Positions 30,806 to 38,451 of a stretch of 38,492 bases of DNA are shown in pieces. The notes below the pieces were generated by a model. It was given only the letters and a program-made list of their open reading frames with translations, was not told the origin of the DNA and did not search any database. The stretch's first letter is position 1. Every line of letters begins with the position of its first letter. Location: assembly GCA_030645455.1 (NCBI GenBank), contig JAUSNA010000060.1, forward strand, positions 1-38,492. Direction: 5' to 3'. The DNA is from Candidatus Levyibacteriota bacterium (lineage in GTDB: Bacteria; Patescibacteriota; Microgenomatia; Levybacterales; GWA1-39-11). The translations under genes were made by a program, and so were the position numbers.

Positions 30806-31795
30806 ATGTTAAATACAGAATTTAAGCTGAACCAAAATTTATTCGACGAAAATGTTGAAAAAGCCGCAACCCGTGCAGGATACGGTGAGGGACTTGTTGC
30901 TTTAGGTGAAACAAATCCCAACGTTGTTGTACTTTCTGCAGACCTTACCGAATCTGTGAAGGCAAATGCATTTGCTGAAAAATTTCCTGAGAGGTTTTTT
31001 GAGATGGGAGTTGCAGAACAAAATATGGCAGCTGTTGCTGCAGGGTTTGGCGTTACCGGCAAATCTGCATTTATTTCCTCATATGCCACTTTCTCTCCGG
31101 GGAAAAATTTAGAGACTCTAAGAACAACAGCTGTATATAATGACGCAAATGTGAAAATTGCAGGACACCATGCGGGGCTTATGACTGGACCTGATGGGGC
31201 TACACACCAAGCAACAGAGGATTTGGCGATTACAAGATCCTGGCCGAAAATGAGAGTGGTTGTCCCTTGCGACTCACACCAAGCGGCAAAGGCTACGATG
31301 TTTGCTGGAGATACTTACGGACCTTTTTATCTTCGATTTACTCGAGATAATACTCCAATTATGACAACTGTTGAGACACCTTTTGAATTTGGAAAAGCAC
31401 AGACCTTTTGGATAACAGAAAATCCTACCGCAGCAATATTTGCGACTGGATATATGCTCTTCCATGCTTTATGCGCTGCAAAAGAATTAGAAATGGAGGG
31501 TATAAACGTTTTAGTTACAAATATTCACACGGTAAAACCACTTGATGAAGAAGCAGTTATAAGTATTGCCGGACAAACCGGCGCCATAGTTTCAGTGGAA
31601 GACCATCAGGTCGATGGAGGACTTGGTAGTGCAATCGCAGAAGTGCTTGCAAAAAACCGTCCCACTCCGCAAGAATTTATTGGTCTGCAAAACACATTTG
31701 GAGAATCGGGAACTATTTCCGAATTGCTAACAAAATATGGAATGGATACAAATGCGATAAAGGACGCTGTAAAAAAAGTTATTGGCAGAAAATAG
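30806..31795 (+). CDS. Transketolase, C-terminal subunit
   Basis: The pyrimidine-binding and C-terminal domains of the split transketolase. 329 residues. Visible are NVVVLSADLTES, FEMGVAEQNMAAVAAGF with Glu71 as the TPP-activating Glu, GHHAGLMTGPDGATHQATED, YLRFTRDNTP, and the C-terminal domain with IHTVKPLDEEAVISIA and VEDHQVDGGLGSAIAE. It pairs with the preceding gene. Its stop codon directly abuts the stop of the convergent GH15 gene, with no terminator between. Confidence 0.95.
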   Translation: MLNTEFKLNQNLFDENVEKAATRAGYGEGLVALGETNPNVVVLSADLTESVKANAFAEKFPERFFEMGVAEQNMAAVAAGFGVTGKSAFISSYATFSPGKNLETLRTTAVYNDANVKIAGHHAGLMTGPDGATHQATEDLAITRSWPKMRVVVPCDSHQAAKATMFAGDTYGPFYLRFTRDNTPIMTTVETPFEFGKAQTFWITENPTAAIFATGYMLFHALCAAKELEMEGINVLVTNIHTVKPLDEEAVISIAGQTGAIVSVEDHQVDGGLGSAIAEVLAKNRPTPQEFIGLQNTFGESGTISELLTKYGMDTNAIKDAVKKVIGRK

Positions 31796-33778
31796 TTAAA
31801 ACCCCGCCTTTATTTCATCCTGTACAAATATCTCAAGCTCTTCCAGTTTTTCCAGATAATTGATTACTGTTGTCACAAATTCAGAATGACTCCATGTAAG
31901 AGGTGCTGCAGATAATGGTTTTCCGGTATGAGGATCCACTTGCTCGGGTAAAACTCCAGTTGATAGAGCATGTTTTACAACCCACAAGAGTATCTCTTTT
32001 GCTTTTTCAAAATCTTTCTCTTCACGCGCCGCGACTATATAATACTGCGCAAGCCAAAGAGTTGTTATTATCCATGGATTTCCACTCACATCTTTTGAGG
32101 AACGGTAATAGGGATCATTTTCATGCCTCATCATTCCTCCCGCAGGAATTTTTGAAGCCAAATTCTCCATAGTCTTTATTGACGCAACGACACGCTCATC
32201 ATGAGCATCCAAAACCCGAAACCGAAATACGCCATAAATACTTGAGAAGTCTAATGTATCATCAAGCACCGTATTGCCATTTTCAAAATTTATCATTTTG
32301 TAAAACATTTTTCTCTCATCATTCCACAGATAGTTTAGTATTGAATCCTTCACCTTTTGCGCATGAGTTGTGTATTTAATATCGTGTTGTGTTTTTCCTA
32401 ACAACTTTGAAAAGTTTGCTGCAGCAACAAGTGCTGCATATACACTTGCTGCGGTAAAAGTGGAAGTTCCAAATTTTTCCTCCCATAAATCGTAACTTGG
32501 TTTTGGAAGCCCGGTTGTCTCATCTATGTAAGAAACCATAAAATCCCCTGCTTTTTTTATCAATGAGTTATAAATTGACTCAATAAACTCTAGATCTTTA
32601 GAAAATTCATAGTGTTTCCATAATGAATACAAAACTAGTGCAGTTTCATCTTCCTGAATGGGTAATTGTGGTGTTCCTTTATAAATCCACCCGTGCCATG
32701 AGCTTCCGAGAGATTTATCCGGACGATACTTATGCATAAAATACCCATCCTTAGTAATCACCTCATTACAAAATTCAAAAAATCTTTTTGAAACATTATA
32801 ATCCCCCGCCTTATCCAGAGCCACAGCCGATAGCGCTCCATCCCGAGGCCACATATAGCTATATGCATCGCGACCATATTGAAGAAGCGTAGAGTCGCCC
32901 GAAGCAAGTATTGAGCCGTTATTATCAACGTGTGATCTTAAAATAAGCATAGATTTTTTGAAAAGACTGATTACCTCATCATCCAAGTGATAAAAATTAA
33001 AATTACGCTCGTTGACCCATGCATGCCAGTAATCTTTAGCAGTTTTTATAAGATATGACGGAGTCCTTTCATTTACATAATCATTTAGATCGTGAACTTC
33101 TTGTATGGTTTTGGCAATTGTTATCCAATAATCAATTGTCTTTTGAGAATTGGCATCGATATCAAGATAAACTCCAATGACCGAATCAACTTTACCATGC
33201 TCTATAGGATTCTGAGAAAGTTTTCCATCCTCTGCATCTTTATAGCTTCCCTCTTTTTCCTCGATACCAAAAATTCCGATAGTATAATCATCAAAACTTT
33301 TTCCCTCTGTGCTTGTATTAATAAGGAAAACGCGACGCCCTTTATAGTGGGCTATTATTTTATTATGTGGATCGTAATAAGCGGTATCCCCGCGTCTGGA
33401 TTCGTAGATTTCAAATTCGTGACTGAAGTAGATTTTTATGTGACGGGCATTATTCCATTGATTTTTAACAGTTATTTGCCTGAAGAATATATTCTTTTCG
33501 TTGTATAAAACGTCCTCAAAAAAAAGTTCGACACCCAATTCTTCATTTACGGCCATTGTCTCGCCGGACATTGTTTCAAATCCTGAAGCTGTTGATATCT
33601 TCCAAGCACCATCGGACAACCAAGACAAATGACCATCAATCCAGACGCCAACCCGGTGGCGAAACCTTCCACCTACATGATTTTCAAGTCCAACAAATGG
33701 AAAATATAAATCCCGCAACTCGGCATTGTGGTCAATACCAATGAGAGTTTCTCCATTTCCAAGTACTATATCCGGCAT
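31796..33778 (-). CDS. GH15 glucoamylase/glucodextranase-like glycoside hydrolase
   Basis: Releases glucose from alpha-glucan ends. 660 residues: an N-terminal beta-sandwich (about 1-250) and an (alpha/alpha)6 barrel. The catalytic acid region is QLPIQEDETALVLY (Glu378), the sugar-binding region is YSYMWPRDGALSA (about 307-318), and the base region is GVLPEQVDPHTGKPLSAAPL. No signal peptide is present, so it acts in the cytoplasm on an internal polyglucan. It starts 3 bp after the GH57 stop, forming a GT4-GH57-GH15 operon. Confidence 0.93.
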   Translation of the reverse strand: MPDIVLGNGETLIGIDHNAELRDLYFPFVGLENHVGGRFRHRVGVWIDGHLSWLSDGAWKISTASGFETMSGETMAVNEELGVELFFEDVLYNEKNIFFRQITVKNQWNNARHIKIYFSHEFEIYESRRGDTAYYDPHNKIIAHYKGRRVFLINTSTEGKSFDDYTIGIFGIEEKEGSYKDAEDGKLSQNPIEHGKVDSVIGVYLDIDANSQKTIDYWITIAKTIQEVHDLNDYVNERTPSYLIKTAKDYWHAWVNERNFNFYHLDDEVISLFKKSMLILRSHVDNNGSILASGDSTLLQYGRDAYSYMWPRDGALSAVALDKAGDYNVSKRFFEFCNEVITKDGYFMHKYRPDKSLGSSWHGWIYKGTPQLPIQEDETALVLYSLWKHYEFSKDLEFIESIYNSLIKKAGDFMVSYIDETTGLPKPSYDLWEEKFGTSTFTAASVYAALVAAANFSKLLGKTQHDIKYTTHAQKVKDSILNYLWNDERKMFYKMINFENGNTVLDDTLDFSSIYGVFRFRVLDAHDERVVASIKTMENLASKIPAGGMMRHENDPYYRSSKDVSGNPWIITTLWLAQYYIVAAREEKDFEKAKEILLWVVKHALSTGVLPEQVDPHTGKPLSAAPLTWSHSEFVTTVINYLEKLEELEIFVQDEIKAGF

Positions 33779-33781
33779 ACT

Positions 33782-35023
33782 TTAAGTGGCCATATGAGTG
33801 GCTTGATCTGAGTGTGCCTGCCCATTCTTCTCTTCTTTATTCTTTGCGATTCGCATCCTAATATCGTTGACAACGTTCATAAAAGCGATAAATGCATCAT
33901 ATGGAGTCTCATAAGGATTAAAGTATTTATGTACATCTCCATCTGAAAACCATTTTGTACACATATAGTAAAAATGGTCAGACGTTGTGAGCTTTCTCCA
34001 ATCGTGAATAAGAACAGGATCATCACTTTCCAATACCTCGTGCTCCATCTGAAAAAGCTTCCCCATCGCATCCTTCTGGATATCATTTGACATCCATGCA
34101 GAAAGGTCCCTTTCTGTATCCGCCCAGGAAATATAGTAAGGTATAGAAAGCTCATCTACCGCCGGAAGCGTAGCGACAGCCTCTGTGGGAGTAATAAAAT
34201 GATTGTGAGGATTTTTTAGTATTTCGCCCGGGAAATGCTTCAAAAATTCGAAAATTCCGCTATCTTCCCACTGGTGCTCTCCAAATGTCTCATAATCCAT
34301 AAAAAGATTTACAACGTCACCCTGAGGAACATTCAACCACTGCGCATACTTATCAACAGTTAAGGGATGTTCTTTCCACGATTTTTCGGAAAATCTAAAG
34401 GCCACATCATCGGATAATTTATAATTTTTGAGTAAAAGTTTTAGATCCTGTGTACCATGCGCTTTATATAAATAGTTAGGACTTTTCCAACCTAAAATTT
34501 TATCAGCTCCCTCGGTCAATATGCCTTTATATCCCAAACTTTCCACTATACTCCCTATCCAGTCGTTATAAATAAGCTCAGTATTGCGAAATACTGTCGG
34601 AGTAACACCAAATAGTTCCTCAATCTTTTCTCTATGTAATTTTATTTGACTTTTGTATTCGTCAACGGAATAAAGAAATGCCAGTGAATGATAATAAGTC
34701 TCTGATAAAATCTCGACTCTTCCTGTTTTAACAAGCTCCTGAAATGATTCGATTACCTCAGGCATAAATTCCTGAGCTTGTTCCAAAAATACTCCCGAAA
34801 GAGAATAGGCAATCTTAAATTCCGGGTATTTCTTCAGTAATTCCAGAAAAACTTTATTTGCAGGAAGATAGCATTTAGTCGCCACCTTATGAAATACTTT
34901 TCTATTGTTAAGATCCGTATGGTCATTTGCATCAAAATAATTAAGATTATTCCCAATATCAAAAATCCGATATTTTTTTATTCGGTACGGTTGGTGTACC
35001 TGAAAATACATGCAAATATTCAT
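33782..35023 (-). CDS. GH57 alpha-amylase-like glycoside hydrolase
   Basis: A retaining alpha-glucanase or glucanotransferase. The ATG at 35023 is chosen (413 residues, MNICMYFQVHQPYR); an upstream TTG at 35035 overlaps GT4. Family motifs: HQPYR (10-14), Glu149 in FRNTELIYN as nucleophile, and Asp243 in FMDYETFGEHQW as acid. The C-terminal helical region carries FYYMCTKWFSDGD. It is cytoplasmic, with no signal peptide. It starts 1 nt after the GT4 stop, so translation is coupled. With GT4 and GH15 it makes a compact polyglucan synthesis/breakdown set. Confidence 0.93.
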   Translation of the reverse strand: MNICMYFQVHQPYRIKKYRIFDIGNNLNYFDANDHTDLNNRKVFHKVATKCYLPANKVFLELLKKYPEFKIAYSLSGVFLEQAQEFMPEVIESFQELVKTGRVEILSETYYHSLAFLYSVDEYKSQIKLHREKIEELFGVTPTVFRNTELIYNDWIGSIVESLGYKGILTEGADKILGWKSPNYLYKAHGTQDLKLLLKNYKLSDDVAFRFSEKSWKEHPLTVDKYAQWLNVPQGDVVNLFMDYETFGEHQWEDSGIFEFLKHFPGEILKNPHNHFITPTEAVATLPAVDELSIPYYISWADTERDLSAWMSNDIQKDAMGKLFQMEHEVLESDDPVLIHDWRKLTTSDHFYYMCTKWFSDGDVHKYFNPYETPYDAFIAFMNVVNDIRMRIAKNKEEKNGQAHSDQATHMAT

Positions 35024-35024
35024 A

Positions 35025-36224
35025 TTAATTAACAAGCGTTCTGTAGAGCTTTAAGCATTCGTCGGCCGCCATGTCCCACGAAAAAATTCCCACCTCATTT
35101 CTTCCATTTTCTTGAAGAGTTTGTTTGAGTGAAGGAAAAGACAATACGGAAAGTATCTTATTCACCATTTCGTCGATATCCCAAAAGTCTACTTTGAGAG
35201 CATTTTGAACTATCTCCGATACACCGGATTGCTTAGATATTATGACAGGAGTTCCATGAACCATCGATTCCAATGCAGCAATCCCAAAAGGCTCAGATAC
35301 AGAAGGCATAACAAAAATATCAGCCATTTTATAGACATGAGCCAATTCGTCACCTCTTAAAAAGCCTGTAAAAAGAACTTTATCCGAAATTCCCATAACT
35401 GCCGCGTCATCCATAATCTTATATTCCATATCTCCCGAACCCGCCATTACAAAAAGAACGTTTTGATCGTATTCCAATACTCTTTTTGCAACCTGCAAAA
35501 AATACTCGGGTCCTTTTTGTAAAGTAATCCTTCCGGCAAAAAGTACAATTCTCTTTCCATCTTTCTTGATCTGAAAAATTCTATCATTGGTCTCATCTGA
35601 ATACTCGTCTGCATTAATACGATTGTGAACAGCAAAAACCTTCTCGGAAGGGATACCGTAGTGCTCCTGGATGATGCTTTTGGTGAGATTACTAACCCCA
35701 ACAACCTTATCTGCAATTTCCATTCCCCTCTTTTCGATATCATATACTGCTTTATTAAGATTCTCACCACCACACCTGTCATATTCTGTCGAATGCAATT
35801 GCACGATCAGGGGCTTACCTGATACCTCTTTGGCCGCAATTCCAGCCTCAAAAGAAAGCCAATCGTGAGCATGAATAATATCAAATTGCTCTTTCTGTGC
35901 AATTTTTCTTGCCTCCATAGCGTATCTTTTTACTTCAGAAAAAAGATCATTCCCATACATAGTTATATCTTCTTCCAAACGTGAATATTCATGGGAGGTC
36001 ATATACGGCCTCAATGGAGAATCAATAGTAGTTATTTTTATATTATTGGCAAAAAGCAGCTTCAGAAAATCAGCCGAAACCTCAACCTTCCTTGGCAGCA
36101 CAAACGTAATATCAACATTCTTTGAAAGTGATTTTGATAACCCATAACATGCCACGCCCAACCCTCCACTGTTAAACGGTGGCAGCTCCCATCCAAACAT
36201 TAGTACTTTTAAGCGTTTATTCAT
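35025..36224 (-). CDS. GT4 glycosyltransferase, glycogen-synthase-like
   Basis: 399 residues, GT-B fold. N-terminal glycine loop: FGWELPPFNSGGLGVACYGL. C-terminal donor site: LFAGRITLQKGPEYFLQVAK and PSVSEPFGIAALESMVHGTP with the E-x7-E pair. The opening resembles starch/glycogen synthases, and the GH57 and GH15 neighbours favour an NDP-glucose-dependent polyglucan role; trehalose- or sucrose-type activity is less likely. It is first in its operon; TATACT (36242-36237) lies 12 nt upstream of the ATG. Confidence 0.88.
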   Translation of the reverse strand: MNKRLKVLMFGWELPPFNSGGLGVACYGLSKSLSKNVDITFVLPRKVEVSADFLKLLFANNIKITTIDSPLRPYMTSHEYSRLEEDITMYGNDLFSEVKRYAMEARKIAQKEQFDIIHAHDWLSFEAGIAAKEVSGKPLIVQLHSTEYDRCGGENLNKAVYDIEKRGMEIADKVVGVSNLTKSIIQEHYGIPSEKVFAVHNRINADEYSDETNDRIFQIKKDGKRIVLFAGRITLQKGPEYFLQVAKRVLEYDQNVLFVMAGSGDMEYKIMDDAAVMGISDKVLFTGFLRGDELAHVYKMADIFVMPSVSEPFGIAALESMVHGTPVIISKQSGVSEIVQNALKVDFWDIDEMVNKILSVLSFPSLKQTLQENGRNEVGIFSWDMAADECLKLYRTLVN

Positions 36225-36236
36225 ACACCAAACTAC

Positions 36237-36242
36237 AGTATA
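36237..36242 (-). promoter_or_regulatory. -10 element of the GT4 gene
   Basis: TATACT, 12 nt before the ATG at 36224, for the three-gene polyglucan operon; no Shine-Dalgarno site. Confidence 0.4.
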
Positions 36243-36310
36243 GGGCGCACTACCCTCTGAATATCATTATGGAGAAAATTTTGGAGAAAAACAATGATTC
36301 AGACTATAGC

Positions 36311-36363
36311 ATTTGAAGCTTTTAAGTGAATCATTTCCCATCACCGGTATTATTGCTTCAAAT
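36311..36363 (-). other. 9-bp inverted repeat after the pterin dehydratase gene
   Basis: ATTTGAAGC (36311-36319) and GCTTCAAAT (36355-36363) with a 35-nt loop, overlapping the dehydratase stop codon. Without a U-tract it is more a 3'-end hairpin than a proven terminator. Confidence 0.35.
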
Positions 36364-36698
36364 TATATCAACTCTATTTTTGATGCAATAATAAAGTCGT
36401 TAGTAGAAAGTCCTCCTATGGCATGTGTCGCCAATGTGATCCTGACTTTGTTGTATGAAACAGCAATATCGGGATGGTGACCTTCATCCTCAGCAAGATC
36501 GGCAACTTTATTCACAAACCTCATTGCTAGCTTAAAATCCTTGAATTTGTAAAGTTTTTCAATTTTTTTTCCTTCATCAAGCACGTGCCATGGGGTTTTA
36601 AGCAATGTTATGTACTTTGCAACCTCTGACTCCTCCAAGGGTTTTGTCCCGCCCTCACACGGCACACAATGTCCCTCCGTTAACTTCGAACCTCCCAC
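36363..36698 (-). CDS. phhB: Pterin-4a-carbinolamine dehydratase
   Basis: Dehydrates 4a-hydroxytetrahydrobiopterin. 111 residues, usual size. The signature is EDEGHHPDIAVSYNKVRITLATHA, with the His-His-Pro and later Trp/His positions in place, and CVPCEGGTKPLEESE at the N-terminus as in many bacterial members. No pterin-dependent hydroxylase is nearby, so a moonlighting or unknown role is possible. It starts at GTG 36698: an extended -10 (TGaTACTAT) ends exactly 6 nt before it, so the mRNA is predicted leaderless. Confidence 0.92.
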   Translation of the reverse strand: MGGSKLTEGHCVPCEGGTKPLEESEVAKYITLLKTPWHVLDEGKKIEKLYKFKDFKLAMRFVNKVADLAEDEGHHPDIAVSYNKVRITLATHAIGGLSTNDFIIASKIELI

Positions 36699-36704
36699 TG
36701 CACT

Positions 36705-36713
36705 ATAGTATCA
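36705..36713 (-). promoter_or_regulatory. Extended -10 of the pterin dehydratase gene
   Basis: TGaTACTAT on the minus strand ends 6 nt before the GTG start. Confidence 0.5.
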
Positions 36714-36725
36714 GATTGAGTTGGA

Positions 36726-37583
36726 TTATCCAATGATATGATAATCTTGACTGTCAATAATATGACGTTCTTCAAGAGATGGATAATGAGGAAATTTACC
36801 AACTCTATATTCTTTACCTCTAGGCACCTTTACGACCCCTTTCTTAAGGGCAAATTCGGGATAATATCTTTTTTTACCGATTGCATCTAGAGTTCTATTG
36901 AACATCTCGTACTCCAGATGAGCCTCCTGAATTCGATTTGAATCAATTTCTTCAAGCAATAATAACGACCCGACAACAGCCATTGAAAAGATGGCAGCTG
37001 CTATCTTTGAAATAATATCTACATCTCTTCCTAAAAAGAGTGCAAATATAATTATTGACCCAAGAATTAAAAGCATTCCCCACTCCGGAGGATCCACGTC
37101 GCGCGGTGCAACCTGTGCAATTTGATTACGGGATTGTGGAATATAGTAAAGACCCTCATGCATATATGCAATTGCCGCAGATTCGGCCTCAGTCTTAGGC
37201 TCATACTTTCTTAGTGGTTCAAAAATCTCAAAAAATTCTTTATTTGTTTCCTGAACATATGAGACCAATGGATAATCTATCGCCTTGATTAAATAGTTTT
37301 CAATATTTTCCTCCACTCTTTGATGAGTCTCCCCACCTAATATCTTTGAGAGATTAAAAACCGATAAAATTCCTGCAGTTTCGGTTGCAAGAAGCGTTTT
37401 GAGTGAAGAAAAATTCTGCAACACTACTGCTGCCTCAAACCCGTAGAATATTCCGTACAAAAAAGTTGCCGATGCAAGAATCGCATCAACATTATCAATA
37501 TTTGCAACTGGAAGTAATATGGCAAGCAGCAACAAAACGATAAAGGATAATGCAAGCTCGGCAAATAAATTCATCCTAGTCAT
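36726..37583 (-). CDS. DUF4239-like four-helix membrane protein
   Basis: 285 residues. Hydrophobic segments lie at about 6-27 (LFAELALSFIVLLLLAILLP), about 33-55, about 168-186 (WGMLLILGSIIIFALFL) and about 193-211 (AAAIFSMAVVGSLLLL), split by a soluble helical region. This two-plus-two layout fits the DUF4239/bestrophin-like group, whose function is unknown. The C-terminus is cytoplasmic and basic. The promoter has a perfect TTGACA, 18 bp, TACGCT, and then 6 nt to the ATG, a leaderless arrangement. Confidence 0.65.
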   Translation of the reverse strand: MTRMNLFAELALSFIVLLLLAILLPVANIDNVDAILASATFLYGIFYGFEAAVVLQNFSSLKTLLATETAGILSVFNLSKILGGETHQRVEENIENYLIKAIDYPLVSYVQETNKEFFEIFEPLRKYEPKTEAESAAIAYMHEGLYYIPQSRNQIAQVAPRDVDPPEWGMLLILGSIIIFALFLGRDVDIISKIAAAIFSMAVVGSLLLLEEIDSNRIQEAHLEYEMFNRTLDAIGKKRYYPEFALKKGVVKVPRGKEYRVGKFPHYPSLEERHIIDSQDYHIIG

Positions 37584-37589
37584 GAATCG

Positions 37590-37619
37590 AGCGTATCAAG
37601 ACAACGGAGGAATTGTCAA
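37590..37619 (-). promoter_or_regulatory. Promoter of the DUF4239-like gene
   Basis: TTGACA (37619-37614), 18 bp, TACGCT (37595-37590) with upstream TGa, then 6 nt to the ATG at 37583. Confidence 0.65.
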
Positions 37620-37624
37620 TCAGA

Positions 37625-38311
37625 TCATACAAGCATAGCAACTGTTGCAAACCTACCCTCTTCATCTTTATTTCGAGCAGCTCTATAGTGGGAATAAAAA
37701 TCTGAACTTGAAGCTGTATCTGTAGGATCAATAAAAATATTTTCCTCACTCAACCCCTTTAAAAGTAAATGATGTACGTTTTTTGAAACCAAATCGTATC
37801 CGTCCGGATATTCAGATAAGATATAAGATCCTTTTTTTATTGATGGTCCAAAAAATACTTTTAACTCTGACAAATTCGTATTATATTCTCTTCTCATAAA
37901 TGAAATAACAATTTGAGAAAAGGAATTCTCAGTATTATGCCTGCTGAGATGAATAAGTCCCAAAATTTGATTTGTTCTGTCATAAATTATTGCAGGAATA
38001 CAATCTGCCGTGAGTACCACCAATGCCAAATTTCTCTCCTTTGTAAAAATTGCGTCTGCTTTAATAGCACTTGCGGATGAGCCGAATCCAATTCCTGCTA
38101 ACGATGTAGTCCCCTCAATGATTTTTGTTCCATGCTGAACTTCAATAAATACAGAGCGTTCTGAAGGAATCCTAATTTGATTAAGAAAATTACGTCTATT
38201 CTCAACAACAGATTCTTTACTCCCAAACCTATGACTCATGTTGCCCTCACGGGTCGTTGATATCCCATGGCGAATATTTCTATTGGTTAATAACTTGGAG
38301 ACAAAATACAT
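37625..38311 (-). CDS. pgeF: PgeF/YlmD family (polyphenol-oxidase, laccase-domain) protein
   Basis: 228 residues. Members act as purine nucleoside phosphorylases/deaminases or remove misincorporated L-Ser from peptidoglycan precursors. The expected zinc ligands are present: His60 (VQHG), Cys104 (TADCIPAI) and His121. The usual HAGWRGT around the last ligand reads HLSRHNTE, and the following GPSI lacks its Cys, so the enzyme is divergent. The ATG is 10 nt after tRNA-Pro on the same strand with no own promoter seen, so it is probably on the tRNA transcript. Confidence 0.88.
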   Translation of the reverse strand: MYFVSKLLTNRNIRHGISTTREGNMSHRFGSKESVVENRRNFLNQIRIPSERSVFIEVQHGTKIIEGTTSLAGIGFGSSASAIKADAIFTKERNLALVVLTADCIPAIIYDRTNQILGLIHLSRHNTENSFSQIVISFMRREYNTNLSELKVFFGPSIKKGSYILSEYPDGYDLVSKNVHHLLLKGLSEENIFIDPTDTASSSDFYSHYRAARNKDEEGRFATVAMLV

Positions 38312-38321
38312 AAAGCCTGTG

Positions 38322-38392
38322 TCGGGGAGAGGAGAATTGAACTCCTGCCGTACGACCCCCAGCCGTACATTCTACCGTTAAACTACTCCCCG
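38322..38392 (-). tRNA. tRNA-Pro (GGG anticodon)
   Basis: 71 nt on the minus strand. Acceptor stem CGGGGAG/CTCCCCG with the C1-G72 pair and A73 typical of bacterial tRNA-Pro. Anticodon arm TACGG-CTGGGGG-TCGTA with GGG in the loop and G37. T-arm AGGAG-TTCAATT-CTCCT. The 3' CCA is not encoded (CAC follows A73). Confidence 0.95.
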
Positions 38393-38421
38393 ATGAGCAA
38401 AAATCTTAAAATCGTCACGTA

Positions 38422-38451
38422 ATTGTAACAAAAAAGCACACAAACTGCCAA
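38422..38451 (-). promoter_or_regulatory. tRNA-Pro/pgeF promoter
   Basis: TTGGCA (38451-38446), 18 bp, TACAAT (38427-38422) with a TGt extension. Start about 38415, some 23 nt before the tRNA 5' end. Confidence 0.7.

Noticed and set aside
33092-33508. 138-codon plus-strand frame inside the GH15 gene
   Set aside because: A shadow of the GH15 coding strand; no ribosome site, Cys/Phe/Ile-rich composition typical of antisense.
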